From: Acanthochromis polyacanthus
Taxonomy: Eukaryota > Chordata > Actinopteri > Pomacentridae
Assembly (NCBI RefSeq): GCF_021347895.1
Contig: NC_067113.1
Span: 5,376,251 to 5,440,250, forward strand
DNA length: 64,000 bases
Reading direction: 5' to 3'
In this document: piece by piece, positions 1 through 10,945 of the stretch
How the letters are laid out: each line of letters opens with the position of its first letter
Position numbering within the stretch: position 1 is the first letter of the stretch
The notes under the pieces: generated by a model
Seen by the model: only the letters and a program-made list of their open reading frames with translations
Told to the model about the DNA's origin: nothing
Database searches by the model: none
Translations under genes and position numbers: made by a program

Positions 1-464
1 TTTATCAAGCTTGAAGAAAAGACAAGATGCACCGATACTGATGTTTATGTGCATCACATTGTGAGACTCAGCGAGACTTGATTTTTTGACGGAGCAATGT
101 GACACTGTGTTGATGTATTTCTGAAGGTGCTGTATTTAAAACAGTCGAGCTTTCTGGGAAAAAAAAATCACGTTTTGATTTTCAGTATCGTCACCCTCAT
201 AAAGACATCTGCTCATGATGCTGCCCACCTCTGATAAAAGTGCTTACATCCTCAGTTGAACAGATCATGCGATTCTACCCCTGTAGTATAATGAACTAGG
301 TCAAGATTCAGTCTGGTATGGTTCAGTTTTTTGTTTCCTAAAAAACCTGAAAAAATGACTTTGGCCATTATTTTAGGAGGGTGTCAATATGAAAGTCAAC
401 ATGCACTGGTTGTCTGACAAATTGATGTCAAGGGGGCCTATGTATTATATGTATAACATTGATA

Positions 465-537
<73 letters not shown>

Positions 538-2300
538 ACATAGGTATTTTTCTACTTAGATAAAATCTGTGCAATATAGATAATAATTTGTACTATATTA
601 ATACTTACATCAATATTTCCATTTATGAAAGAACCTGTGCAATACCACTGGCATGTGTAATAATGTTATTTCTATAATCAGTACTTTTGTATATCTTGTT
701 TTGTTCCGGGTTTTTTTAAAGTTATTTTTGTTCAAATGTGGCCACTGCTGGATTAATAAAATTAAAAATAAATTACATTTTTATTCCAAATATTTGCACT
801 GAATCTTTAAAAGACAAAGTGAGTCAGTGTTGAGTCTGACGGAACTGAGACTTTGGTTCAAAAAGACTCAGTGGGAAAATATGCATGAAAACACACTCTC
901 ACACAAAAACTCAGAAGCATTTACAAAAAGGACTCTTTCTTGTCCAAATGTAGACAGATTTAAATAAAATAATGCCAACTAATGCACAATATAAAAAGGT
1001 CAAATTAGTGATTACATAAGTATTCACCTCATTCAAACCAGTGGTTAGTAGAGGCATATTTGGCTGAATGGAAGGTCCTATTTCTGTAAGATGGTTGTAT
1101 TTTTAAGAGTTTTGTCATGAAACAAACATGTACATGTTAAAGTAAAGCTCGGTTTAAACTCACACATGGCAACACAGCAGCACAACAATCTCTTTAAGTT
1201 GATGCAAGATGTTGACTAATAAACTTAGAGGTAAAAAAATGCATAGTTTAATGACTACATGGTTTTAGGGAATTTAAAAAAAGACAGAAAGAAACAATAT
1301 TAATAAGTATTCAGTATTTAACTATTTACAACGGAAGCAGGCCACATGCACATTGTGTTTTGAACTTAGATTATGTATTTTACAAAAGTCAAATAGTATA
1401 AAGTTCAGGTATTTTGCCTCTGAGCCAGTCTAAGTCATTTAATATTCAATATCCACCTATCCACAGAACCCTTGCAGCCCATATCATGTGTTCATTGAAA
1501 TCTATATTTTCATTTCTTTCAGAACCATATAAACAACAACAACAAAAAAACTTTGTCAGGCTTGGAAAACAAATAGCTTTTAATCAGGATTGTGTTTCAG
1601 TATGATGATACACTGAAAACAGAAATTAGGGTCTGAAATAGGAATTTCAGTACAGGAAAAATGGCTGCTGTGCTTGATTTGTCTCATCAATGAATTAATT
1701 ATTATTTGCTTACTAATAAACTGTTCAATTTTAAGACAACCATGTGACAGCAGAAAAAGAGAAAAGGACTGGGCTTAGTTTTGTGAGGATACCATTTACT
1801 TAAATAATGCCTTCGCTAATGCCTGAATAAATCTCTATAAACTAGACCTGTGGTAGTTTACAGCCTCCTTGTTTCCATTACATGACACCAAGGCAGGTTC
1901 TGAATCAGTTTGTGATACTTTAGCTCTTTTATCTCTGTCTTTAAATCTTGAATAGTTTGGACCTTGTTGAATGTGTACGTGTTTCAGTCTAACCTCTATT
2001 GCATGCTGAGTCTGCATAAGTGTTGACAGTGAATAGCAGTATTTACTAAAGCTGGGAATATTGCTCAAAACTGATAATTGCATTTGTAATATTGACTTAA
2101 ATCAATCCATCTACCCATTCAACCAGTCCCAGTTTTATGAGGATATGTGGACTATTTTAAACTGAACACTGCTGTCCTATACACAGCACATGACACAAAG
2201 CCTGGATGAACCCCTGTCCTTAGCCTTAAGGGTTAGCTGTGTAGCCATATTAGAAAAATTACTTCTTTTTGAGGCCCTTGTTCTGTGGTTTGGCTTTAGG
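1..2300. other. Non-coding AT-rich DNA, no gene seen
   Basis: I see no convincing coding exon here. The reading frames are short, lack family motifs and fit chance. The one clear structure is a (GT)n microsatellite at about 469-535. The sequence reads like teleost intergenic or intronic DNA. Confidence 0.6.
469..535. repeat. (GT)n microsatellite
   Basis: An uninterrupted run of about 33 GT dinucleotides. This is a typical fish microsatellite and likely to vary in length between individuals. Confidence 0.95.
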
Positions 2301-2307
2301 AGTTGCA

Positions 2308-2510
2308 TAAGAAGCTTTTATTTTTTCACAAATACATTACAGCACTGTGGAATTCTATTTCCATATATCCCAGTTGGGGTCAGTTTCCTCTGGAGCAGAT
2401 AAGACTTAAGGCTTTGATCAGTGGAACAACAATGCTTGCATTGAGACTTGAACCTTCGACCTTCTGATGAGTAGCTGGAGTCTCAACTGTTGAGTCCCCA
2501 CTGCCATGTA
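2308..2510 (-). repeat. tRNA-derived SINE
   Basis: On the minus strand a tRNA-like head (about 2510-2440) carries a B-box-like GGTTCAAGTCTC preceded by an A-box-like stretch. A body then mentions recognisable fish SINE text (TGATCAAAGCCTTAAG, GAGCAGATAAGAC) and a 3' part ends near an AATAAAAG signal. It is a retroposed Pol III element, not a functional tRNA, because the cloverleaf is incomplete. The family assignment is from memory and not checked. Confidence 0.6.
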
Positions 2511-2639
2511 TATGTACTGGCTGGGGTGAAGTTCTAAGATGATAATCCACAAGTTTTGGGAGTTATGCACAGCCAAGAGATATCTTATGTGGACATAACA
2601 GGTACCTCTCTGGTAATAATGTCTGTGTAGGGATACATT

Positions 2640-2739
2640 TGTAACACTCACTCTGCAATAGTCTGTCGTCACTCTGGAATAGTTCATTGTTGGCCATCAA
2701 GATTTCAACATGAACAAGACACCTGCCAGTCACAATCAG
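2640..2739 (+). repeat. Left part of a solo LTR split by a Harbinger
   Basis: The segment begins TGTAACAC right after CATT (2636-2639). The other end of the same LTR appears to be GTGCTACA at 8541-8548, again followed by CATT (8549-8552). The ends are near-perfect inverted TG...CA termini with a 4-5 bp target duplication, as expected for an LTR. The Harbinger at 2740-7649 separates the two parts, so the LTR is older. No internal retrotransposon genes are present, which suggests a solo LTR of roughly 1 kb, perhaps Ty3/Gypsy-like. Confidence 0.5.
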
Positions 2740-2859
2740 GCTTAGTCCCAAACCGCCCCCTACACACTATCCCTACACACTACCCCTCCGTTTGTGCGTT
2801 CCCGCGGAGGGTCCTTCATATTAAGGGCCGTCCCAAACCATGTAGTGCGGAGGGGGCGT

Positions 2860-2880
2860 GGTTGTTCAGCTCTTAAATAG
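2860..2880 (+). promoter_or_regulatory. Candidate core promoter of the H1-a Myb-like gene
   Basis: The sequence TTAAATAG at 2873-2880 lies about 60 bases upstream of exon 1, just inside the left TIR. Copy H1-b has TATAAAA (41692-41698) at the matching place, and the start of both transcripts should lie between this box and the GAGTCTGCA-type stretch. Position and conservation support a TATA-like element; there is no direct evidence of use. Confidence 0.45.
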
Positions 2881-2935
2881 CAAGTCTGCATCAATGCGCA
2901 CTCTTAACAACTTTTTCAAGAAGTGCAACATCGAA

Positions 2936-4174
2936 ATCGAGGAGGAAACAACATATCGATGTAAGTTCCACATGCGTCCGTTATTTCTCCCACGCCTTTT
3001 TCACGATGACAGAACATCACAAAAAGAGTGGTGTAAAAGATAAAACAAAAGAAACAAATCTTCTCTGCTGACGTTTGATTTAATTGTGCACCCCCTGACA
3101 CCTTAAAATTTGAACACAACTGGCAGAATTCATTTATTCATTCATTTGTTGGATTTGAAATGCCAGATAATAGGATTGGAAAACATGTGGGGTGACTTCA
3201 AATTATTTGAAGCAGAATGTAGCCCCTACATCATTGCCTGCTGATTGTCTGCTTTTACAGGGACGGTGGAGAAAACAAAACAACTGGTGCAGCTCCGCAC
3301 AGCACATGATTCCCTCTTTACAAAGAAGATAAATGCTGCGAAGGAGGCATGGTGGTAGGTAGTTCATATGTGTCATTAACTGTGTGTCATTAAATGTGTG
3401 CCAATCCGAGTGTCATTGTGAAAGCAAACGTTTTCCCCTCATTACTTTTGTGTGTCAGGTTTTTGATCAAGGAGATGGGTCTGGAGGGGAAGGTTACACC
3501 CAAACAAGCCTCGATAAAGTGGGAGAATTTGAAAAAGAAATATAAGGTGAATAAATGTTTTTGTGACCTGAGGCTGATGTTGGTGAATAAGGCCTAATAA
3601 TTCCATAATTTATCATAATTATCACCAGGAACTGAGAAAGCCATCGACAGGGTCAGGTACCGACCAAGGAGAGGAGATGGCCAGTACCTGGCCCTATTAT
3701 TTAGATCTTCATGAGGCCTTGGGGTCACAACCCTCAATCTCTCCACCTGTGCTGATTGCATCCAGCTTGGCGGACCCAACCATACTCCCCCCACCCCCCG
3801 GTAATACAGATGACCAGGCACCCTCGATGTCTCACAGCCCCTGTCCTTCCCCTGTCACAATCACCTCCCCCAGCCCAATGTCTTCATTGTCCACCCCCTC
3901 ACCTGCTCCTTCATCTGCCACTTCACCCGCACCCTCACCCTCACCTTCACCTGCACCCTTGCCCTCTCCTTCACCTGCACCCTCACCCGCTCCGTCATCT
4001 GCGCCGGTGCCTCCCTCCTTTCGCAAGAGAAAATCCAACTCCGTTATGGAGTTTCTGCGACAGGAGACAGAGGATGAGCGGCGGCACGCAGAAATAACAG
4101 CACAGAATGAGAGGTTCATAACAGCTTTGAGAAGATGTAGCGCCACCCTCCTGGATTTATGTTTTCTTGTTTGA
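2936..4174 (+). CDS. Harbinger Myb/trihelix-like DNA-binding protein, four exons, start codon lost
   Basis: In PIF/Harbinger elements this partner protein binds the TIRs and helps bring the transposase to DNA. Exons inferred from splice sites and from the related copy at 41.8 kb are 2936-2960, 3261-3354, 3459-3546 and 3629-4174, all with GT/AG borders and matching phases. Exons 2-3 encode the helical Myb/SANT-like core, including KINAAKEAWW and IKWENLKKKYK. Exon 4 holds the conserved TGSGTDQGEE, then a long Ser/Pro-rich linker of near-repeats, then a C-terminal FLRQETEDERR coiled-coil-like helix. The expected ATG reads ATC at 2936-2938 where other copies have ATGGAGGAG, so translation would need an upstream start such as the in-frame ATG at 2894. 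The protein may therefore be altered at its N-terminus. Confidence 0.75.
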
Positions 4175-4330
4175 CTTGAAGTTTAAGTTGCCCAATGTTT
4201 GTAGAGGCCTAGTTATGTTCAGATTTTCGTTGTTGACCAGCAGTTTTTTTTAATAAACAGTTGTTTGCATGAGTCAATATGTCAACACAAATTTTATTTT
4301 CTCAATGAAAACGCAAAAGGGGAGGGGGGG

Positions 4331-7300
4331 TTAAAGGTAATCATGCTCCTGCAGGTGCTGTGGGAGGACGACAGGGGTGGACAGAGCAGCAGCCATCCTG
4401 TCTCTGATGTGACGGCCACTTGTCTCTTGCCCTCCTGGTGGGTGTTGCTGGCCATGGACCTCAACATCAGGGATGACGTTCTCCTCCAGCTCTACTCGGT
4501 CATAAGTGGTGAGGCAGAGGTTGTGCAGAAATGCACAACACGCCACTATGTCCGGAGCAAAGGCAGGGCTGACCTCCAAAGCTTTAAAAAATCTTGCCTT
4601 CATCACCCCAAATGCCCGCTCCACTACAGAACAAGCCCTGGAGTGGTGGTGGTTGTAACGCTCCTGGACTCGTCCATGTAGGGGCATCTTGTAAGGGGTG
4701 ATGATGGCAATTGGGGTTTCAAGACAGGGATAGCCACCATCTGCCAGCAGGCAGAAGCCGGAGGGGGAATACAGTGCCTGGGTGTAGATTGGGCTATTCC
4801 TAAGCATCCTGGTATCATGGACAGACCCTGGATAGCCCACAAATATGTCCAGGAATATCCCCGTGGTGTCACAAACTGCTTGCAGCTGGATGGAGTAGAA
4901 CAGTTTGTAGTTCAGGTAGTCTCCTTGGTGTACATTGCCCGGCGGTTTAATGCGGATGTGGCATCCATCCAGAGTGCCAGCGACCCTGCCAAACACTGGA
5001 CTTTGTCCCAGCCGGCAGAAACCACGAGGAATATTTGCCAGCTCATCTGCCGAGGGCAAGGAGATCATGGCACCCATCTTTGCCTTAATCTCACCGGCAA
5101 CCCTGTGGATGACCCAGTGCACAGTGGACTTCGGCATCCCAAACGCACGAGCCACCACAGAGAGAGAAAGGCCATGTGCCAGGCTGTACAGGAATGCCAG
5201 GACCTCCAGCTCCTGACCCCAGCCGTGGTCCCTAGGACTCCGAATTAATCTAATTAGAAGGGCAACAGACTGCCGGGTGAGTCTGAAATCTTTCTTCAGG
5301 CATTCTTCTAGATTGCTGTACAGCCACAGGAAAGGCACAGCTGGATTAAGTTGTACATACAGCATGGTGCCTTCCTAGGAAGAGAAAAGACTATTGTTTT
5401 GTCTGCATATAGAAATATCAGTTTGATCAGTAACTCCATCTTCTCACATTTTGTCATCATCACGTAAATGACTTACAGTAAACAACTTCGTTACGTGAGC
5501 ACAGGTTGTCATGATCAGTTGCAATTGTGGTAGACAGTTTATGCATCACGATAATGAGCTGACATGATGATAATTTGGTGATGCAGCCTATGTGCATATT
5601 TCGTGATATTTCAGGTTTGTGTAACTGATGGGAGTCGTATTTTACAGTTACAGTTGCAAGAAAAAGTATGTGAACCCTTTGGGATTACATGGATTTCTGC
5701 ATACATTGGTCATAAAATATGTTCTGATCTTCATCTAAGTCATATAACTAGACAAACACAGTCTGCTTAAATAATACAGCACAAAAAATGTATAGGTTTT
5801 CATGTTTTTATTGAATACAACAGGTAAACATTCAAAGTGCAGGGTGGAAAAAGTATGTGAACCTTTAAATTTAATAACTGGTTGACCCTTCTTTGGCAGC
5901 AATAACCTCAACCAAATGCTTCCTGTAGTTGCAGATCAGACCTGCACAACAATCAAGAGGAATTTTAGACCATTCCTCTGAACAGAACTGTTCAGTTCAG
6001 CAATAGTCTTTGGCTGTCTGGTGTGAATCGCTCTCTCGAGGTCATGCCACAGCATCTCAATCGGGTTGAGGTCAGGACTCTGGCTGTGCCACTCCAGAAC
6101 GCGGATGTTCCATTCTGTTGTTGTTTTACTTTTATGCTTTGGATCGTTGTCCTGTTGCATCACCCATCCTCTCTTGAGTTTCAGTTGGCGGACAGATGTT
6201 CTGAGGTTTTCCTGCAAAATGTCTTGATACACTCTGGAATTCATTTTTCCGTCGATGACAGCAATCCGTCCAGGCCCTGAGGCAGCAAAGCACTCCCAAT
6301 CCGTGATGCTTCCTCCACCATATTTCACAGTTGGGATGATATTTTTATGTTGGTGTGCTGTGCCTTTTTTCCCTCCACACATACCGTTGTGTGTTTTTTC
6401 CAAACAATTCAATTTTGGTCTCATCCGTCCACAGAATATTTTGCCAGTAGTGCTGTAGAACATCTAGGTGCTCTTTTGCAAACTTCAAGCGTGCAGCAAT
6501 GTTTCTCTTGGACAGCAATGGCTTCCTTCGTGGTGTTCTCCCGTGGACTCCATTCTTGTTAAGTGTTTTTCTTATGGTAGATACATCAACAATAATCTTA
6601 GCATGTGCCAGAGATTTCTGTAGGTCTTCAGATGACACTCTAGGATTCTTCTTCACCTCATTTACGATTCTGCGCTGTGCTCTTGCAGTCATCTTAACAG
6701 GACGACCACATCGAGGGAGAACTGCAACAGTGCTGAACTTTCTCCATTTGTAGACAGTCCGTCTTACCGTTGGCACATGGACATCAAGGCTTTTGGAGTT
6801 ACTTTTGTAATCCTTCCCAGCTTTATGCAAATCAACAATTCTTGATCGAAGATCTTCTGAGAGCTCCTTTATGCGAGGCATGGTTCACATCAGGCAATAC
6901 TACAATAATACAGAAATTTTAAACTGGTGGGTGTCTTTTATAGAGCAGGACAACTTTAATCAACACATTCCACCTCATCACATTGATTGGAGTCCAGGTT
7001 GGTTCACACCTGGCTCCAATTAGCTTTTGAAGAAGTAATTAAATTTAAAGGTTCACATACTTTTTCCACCCTGCACTTTGAATGTTTACTTGTTGTGTTC
7101 AATAAAAACGTGAAAACCTATATATTTTTTGTGCTGTACTATTTAAGCAGACTGTGTTTGTCTAGTTATATGACTTAGATGAAGATCAGAACATATTTTA
7201 ATGATCAATGTATGCAGAAATCCATGTAATCCCAAAAGGTTCACATACTTTTTCTTGCAACTGTAAATGTACTCCCTCACAGAGTTTTGTAACATCACAT

Positions 7301-7475
7301 TATGTCACTTTCACGAAATACACAGATGACACTGCAATGCAACATTTACCTCTTGCTGATGCAGCAGTGTTAAACGAAGACGCTTTCGTCTTCTGGAAGC
7401 AGCAGCCATCCTTGTTAGTTGCAACCTGTGCCACAGCGCTACAGCCATGCACAGTAGGCATCTTTGTGTTACCAT
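4331..7475 (-). CDS. HARBI1-type DDE transposase, two exons
   Basis: This is the catalytic protein that cuts and pastes the Harbinger. Exon 1 is 7475-7350 (starts MVTQRCLL, basic run SRRRKRLRL, donor GAG|GTAAAT). Exon 2 is 5374-4331 after a TCCTAG acceptor; the join is in phase and aligns with H1-b. Numbering from the exon-2 methionine, a helix-turn-helix spans about residues 68-92, and the DDE triad is probably Asp133 (TLDGCHI), Asp209 (LADGGYP) and Glu249 (VVERAFG); Asp184 in GSVHDT is also conserved. The 344-codon frame is uninterrupted. Against H1-b it lacks a few residues after the Glu motif (MKARFF versus MKSRWRATL), so activity is uncertain. A Tc1 lies within its intron, which makes correct splicing a question. 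Confidence 0.85.
5651..7263. mobile_element. Tc1-like transposon with IR/DR ends
   Basis: The element begins and ends with CAGTTGCAAG / CTTGCAACTG and is flanked by TA on both sides (5649-5650 and 7264-7265). The inverted repeats are about 220 bp and each contains two copies of AAAAAGTATGTGAACC, one outer and one inner, an IR/DR arrangement as in fish Tc1 elements. At 1613 bp it has the usual full length. It sits in the transposase intron of the H1-a Harbinger, so it arrived after that element. Confidence 0.95.
5936..6881 (-). pseudogene. Tc1 transposase, frameshifted
   Basis: The start [10 protein letters not shown] opens a typical Tc1 transposase with a paired-like DNA-binding N-terminus (two helix-turn-helices within residues 1-110, with the GRP linker at about 59-61). 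The first catalytic Asp is Asp153 in WTDETK. The frame breaks between about 6345 and 6463. The other frame carries the second Asp in QQDNDPKHK and the Glu in [11 protein letters not shown], spaced as in DD34E enzymes. A second frame change near 5990 removes the usual C-terminus. The conserved SIMVWGCF block reads SITDWECF. The gene is therefore inactive. Confidence 0.93.
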
Positions 7476-7532
7476 GGCGATGACATCTTCCGTTTTCCGG
7501 TGAGGCGACATGGCGTCCCATTCCTGACGATC

Positions 7533-7542
7533 GTATTTATAC
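7533..7542 (-). promoter_or_regulatory. TATA box of the H1-a transposase
   Basis: TATAAATA on the minus strand lies about 60 bases upstream of the exon-1 ATG and just inside the right TIR. The same box is found at 46393-46400 (H1-b), near 57714-57721 (H1-c) and at 63914-63920 (H1-d). Its conservation at a fixed place supports a promoter. Confidence 0.6.
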
Positions 7543-7649
7543 CCTCCCCCTTCAATTAAAGTGCCCTCCACAGCTGCAAGTGTGACTGCTTTTGGAGTGA
7601 CACTCGGTAGTAGAGGGGGAGTGTGTAGGGGGCGGTTTGGGACTGAGTC

Positions 7650-8548
7650 CCAGTCACAATCAGACACAAGCAGTCACAGTCAGTCACTTCCACATTACTG
7701 GACCTCCTCACTGTCAGTCAACACCCCTGAACCAATCACCAGCAGCCTCTCTCACCTGGAATCCACCCCATTCCTTTGTTTGAAGCATATCAGCTTCATT
7801 CAGTCACACACAGCAGGAATTTGAACAGGATCACCTCACACATCTCTGGAAACCATTCACTTTTCACAAGCCTGGACACCTGGAACTCATACCATTCAGG
7901 AGGAAGCCTTCACCCCTGGAACCATGCTTTTGGATTTCTGGATGTCACCCACCTGAACCCATACTGTGCTGAATGTTGGTGAGCAACAACTACTAGAAGT
8001 ATGATAATTGATGACGATGATAATGAATGATTATAATGAAGCCTGTTTGCTAAACAGGTTAGGCTTCAATGGAGAATTTGATTTGATGGCGAGCTACCCT
8101 GGAACGAACTGGAAACAGTTGGCTAAGATTTGCCCACCCCACTGTTGGCAGGCCTCACAGCCCCATCCCTTCCCCACTGGTGTGGTAGGACTTGCTTGCT
8201 TTAGATGGATTGATTCATCTTGGTTGGAGTTGTTTTGTCTAGTTTATGGACTTGTCTTTTGATTTGTCAAACTGGATAGAGCACTGTCACTTTTGATTGT
8301 TGAAAGTGAAGGTATTGAATAATAGGTGGATGTTTGATTTATTCTCAATCTGATTTTCTGTTATTGTTTTGGTTTATTATTTTAGTCATTGTTTTGACTT
8401 GATGTATTCAAGTATTTTTTTGTTGATTCATTTTTTAAATACATTACTGGTAATCTAATTTGAGTCTTGTGTTCATTAATTTTCATGCAGCTCCCAGAGC
8501 CAAATCTTTTCGTAGCCTAGCCCTTAGCCCACCATTCCAAGTGCTACA
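7650..8548 (+). repeat. Right part of the split solo LTR
   Basis: This stretch continues the 2640-2739 segment after the Harbinger. It starts with the duplicated CCAGTCACAATCAG, contains a CA-rich upstream part, and ends GTGCTACA at 8548 followed by CATT. No coding frame is convincing. The ending text (GTTCATTAATTTTCATGCAG, CCAAATCTTTT) resembles fish Gypsy LTRs as I remember them, unchecked. Confidence 0.45.
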
Positions 8549-8552
8549 CATT

Positions 8553-9404
8553 ATTTCGACATTCTGATTATGAATTCTTTGCATTTATACCCAGTATTAA
8601 TAACTGACTAGAGTGAAACAAATATGGTACAATATGGTACCAAAAAGTAAGATATTTTTGTATGATCAGCACTACTTTTTTCTTTGCTGAAAAAAGTAGT
8701 GGAAAAGGCTATCATAAAATCCAATTGTGTATCTGCGTAGAAGGGGTCGTGTGAGAATCATGTTCAGAGAGCAGTAGCAGCGGCTCCAGACCTCCATCTG
8801 TGTTTGCACAGGAAGCATTCAGGCACAGTACTGAACTGTAGGTCAAACATATTTTCAAAGTGCTCAGACACCAAAGCACAATGTTTTACATAAAATTCTA
8901 GAAAACAGACTGGGTAATATTTACAGACGTGGGGCAAATAATGTGTGTTATTATGGCTGTGTTGACAACTGGGCTGAAATAAGAGCACATATTCTGTTGC
9001 ACAGGAACAGATACAAAAAGCGAACGAAAATGAAAACAGCTTAAAAAGCCTTTATACACCACGCTGAAAAAAATACAAATGAACAAGAAACCAACTCTGC
9101 TGGTCACTCAGTCCACCATTTTGCCACAGCAATAGATGAATGAGGATGATATTTTTAGTTGGTATTCAAAAATCTCACTTATTGGAAGCAAAGACTATTA
9201 ATTTATTTTTACACATGGGATGATTTCATAGCTCGTTCATTTTTTTCCTCTTCTTATTCGAGGTTTTTTTTTTTTTTTCTGTTCTTTCCCACCGTCACTT
9301 ATAGGGAATCCAAAGGCATCTTTGCATTGTTGAGTTTTCTGTTCTCAATTCGTAAGATCTGTACTTTACTATGCTAAATGTTGTGAGATTACATTTATTG
9401 ATTA
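8553..9404. other. Non-coding DNA, no gene seen
   Basis: Apart from a short duplication of ATATGGTAC around 8620-8640 and homopolymer T runs near 9260, I see no repeat or exon. Reading frames are short and without motifs. Confidence 0.5.
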
Positions 9405-9407
9405 CTT

Positions 9408-9745
9408 CCATTCATTCTCTATACACCGCTTTATCCTCACTAGGGTCGTGGGGGGTGCTGGAGCCTATCCCAGCTGACTCGGGCGAAGGCAGGGGACACC
9501 CTGGACAGGTCACCAGTCTGTCACAGGGCTACATATACAGACAAACAATCACACTCACATTCACACCTACGGACAATTTAGAGTAACCAATTAACCTCAG
9601 CATATTTTTGGACTGTGGGAGGAAGCCGGAGTGCCCAGAGAAAACCCACGCATGCAGAAAGATCCCAGGCCCAGGCTGGGATTTGAACCGAGGCTCTTCT
9701 TGCTGCAAGGCGAAAGTGATAACAACTACGGCACTGTGCAGCCCT
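9408..9745 (-). repeat. tRNA-derived SINE, minus strand
   Basis: On the minus strand the element starts with GGGCTGCACAGTGCC and a tRNA-like head that includes the B box GGTTCAAATCC (near 9690), followed by a long body with TTTGGACTGTGGGAGGAAGC read from the plus strand. Closely similar copies are at 55056-55370 (minus) and 63505-63671 (plus), with a further piece at 63672-63806. It is a common teleost retroposon. Confidence 0.75.
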
Positions 9746-10686
9746 TATTGATTACTTGTCGTCTGTAATTGCAAAATTGATACATGTGGTTGTTTTTTTA
9801 AAACTGCAGCTATTAAAACACAGTGAACACAGCCTGAACAATGAAAATGTCTTCTTTTCAGTGGCCTATAATGGATCTATAGCATAAACAGCCAATTTAT
9901 TACAAATAAATCAAAGTATTAATAACCTTGCATTAGAAAAAAAGAAAAGACTCGAGGGTTCCAGAGCACCAGAGTCTGAAGTTTTTTCAACATATGGTCA
10001 GTGAGATTCTTTACCATGTGTCTTTAGAGTTGATGGAAAAGGCAGGGCTCAGGCAGTGCAGCAATTACCCACACAGTGCGCAGTCCTTAAAATAACCCAT
10101 GACTACAGGGGTGCAAAACCCTGAGAGGAAAAAATAATTTTGAAGATCACCATAAATTACTATCAACATAAATAAATGGTTAGGGATCTATGGAGCAATT
10201 CAAGGAGCAGTGTGGAGCTGAAAAAATATTTGCCAAATGTCCAGTGTGATCTCTGGGCCTGTTATCACTTTCCTTTGCATCATGGAATGACAGTATTCTG
10301 AGAGTGATTATACAGACATGACTGCTGTGTTCTTACAAAGGAACTGGCCACATTCAAGACCCATGTTGAGAAACATCTGGGCAAACTGAGTTAGCTGCAA
10401 GGATAGTCTTGTTCTGTCCTGTACTGCCTATCTGTTATTGTCCATGCACACTTGTTGTTAATGATAAGGCATGTGTCAGGAACCCGGGTGAGCTCTTCAA
10501 AGCCAATCTCACTTTTGAGAAACAGGACATACAGGCATACTGCCATCTGAAGAATACCTGTAGGATGCAATCAATCTTGAGTTTTAATGACACTCAAACT
10601 ATCAATCACACCTTCATTTCCTTGGACTATAATGGTCTTTCAAAATTGCAACTCAGAGATATACTAATAGAGTTATACAGAATGCA
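9746..10686. other. Non-coding DNA, no gene seen
   Basis: A 94-codon frame at 10409-10693 has no recognisable domain and runs into the next transposon's flank; I treat it as chance. Nothing else stands out. Confidence 0.5.
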
Positions 10687-10945
10687 TCAGTGACTACATT
10701 TATATGCCATTAATATTCGGTTTAAGGTCAATATTCCGGTTTCTGAAACATTTGGAATAACCCATTTACATGCCTAAACAGACAGTTACTCCTGTTTACA
10801 TGATCAGTGTAATCAATTGGGATATTCCCATCCAAACCGGGACGCACAGACAACGTCATGACGCAAATTGCATCATTTCCGTTTCTTCTTCCTGTACCCA
10901 AAGACAAAAACAACAACAGTAGCAGCATCGGCAACGTGATGGATA

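Larger units (their letters stand above)
2740..7649. mobile_element. PIF/Harbinger DNA transposon, copy H1-a
   Basis: Terminal inverted repeats share CCCAAACCGCCCCCTACACA (left, from about 2747; right, mirrored near 7620-7641). Between them lie two genes facing each other tail to tail: a Myb/trihelix-like gene on the plus strand and a HARBI1-type DDE transposase on the minus strand. This two-gene plan is characteristic of PIF/Harbinger. A 1.6-kb Tc1 sits in the transposase intron. The same family recurs at 41569, 57088 and 63807. A 14-bp direct repeat, CCAGTCACAATCAG, abuts both ends (2726-2739 and 7650-7663); a 3-bp CAG duplication, more usual for the superfamily, is contained in it. Confidence 0.92.

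Noticed and set aside
3832..4146. 104-codon minus-strand frame rich in Gly and Glu
   Set aside because: It is the shadow of the Ser/Pro-rich exon of the Harbinger Myb-like gene.
10409..10693. 94-codon open frame upstream of H2
   Set aside because: It has no domain or splice support and ends at the transposon border.
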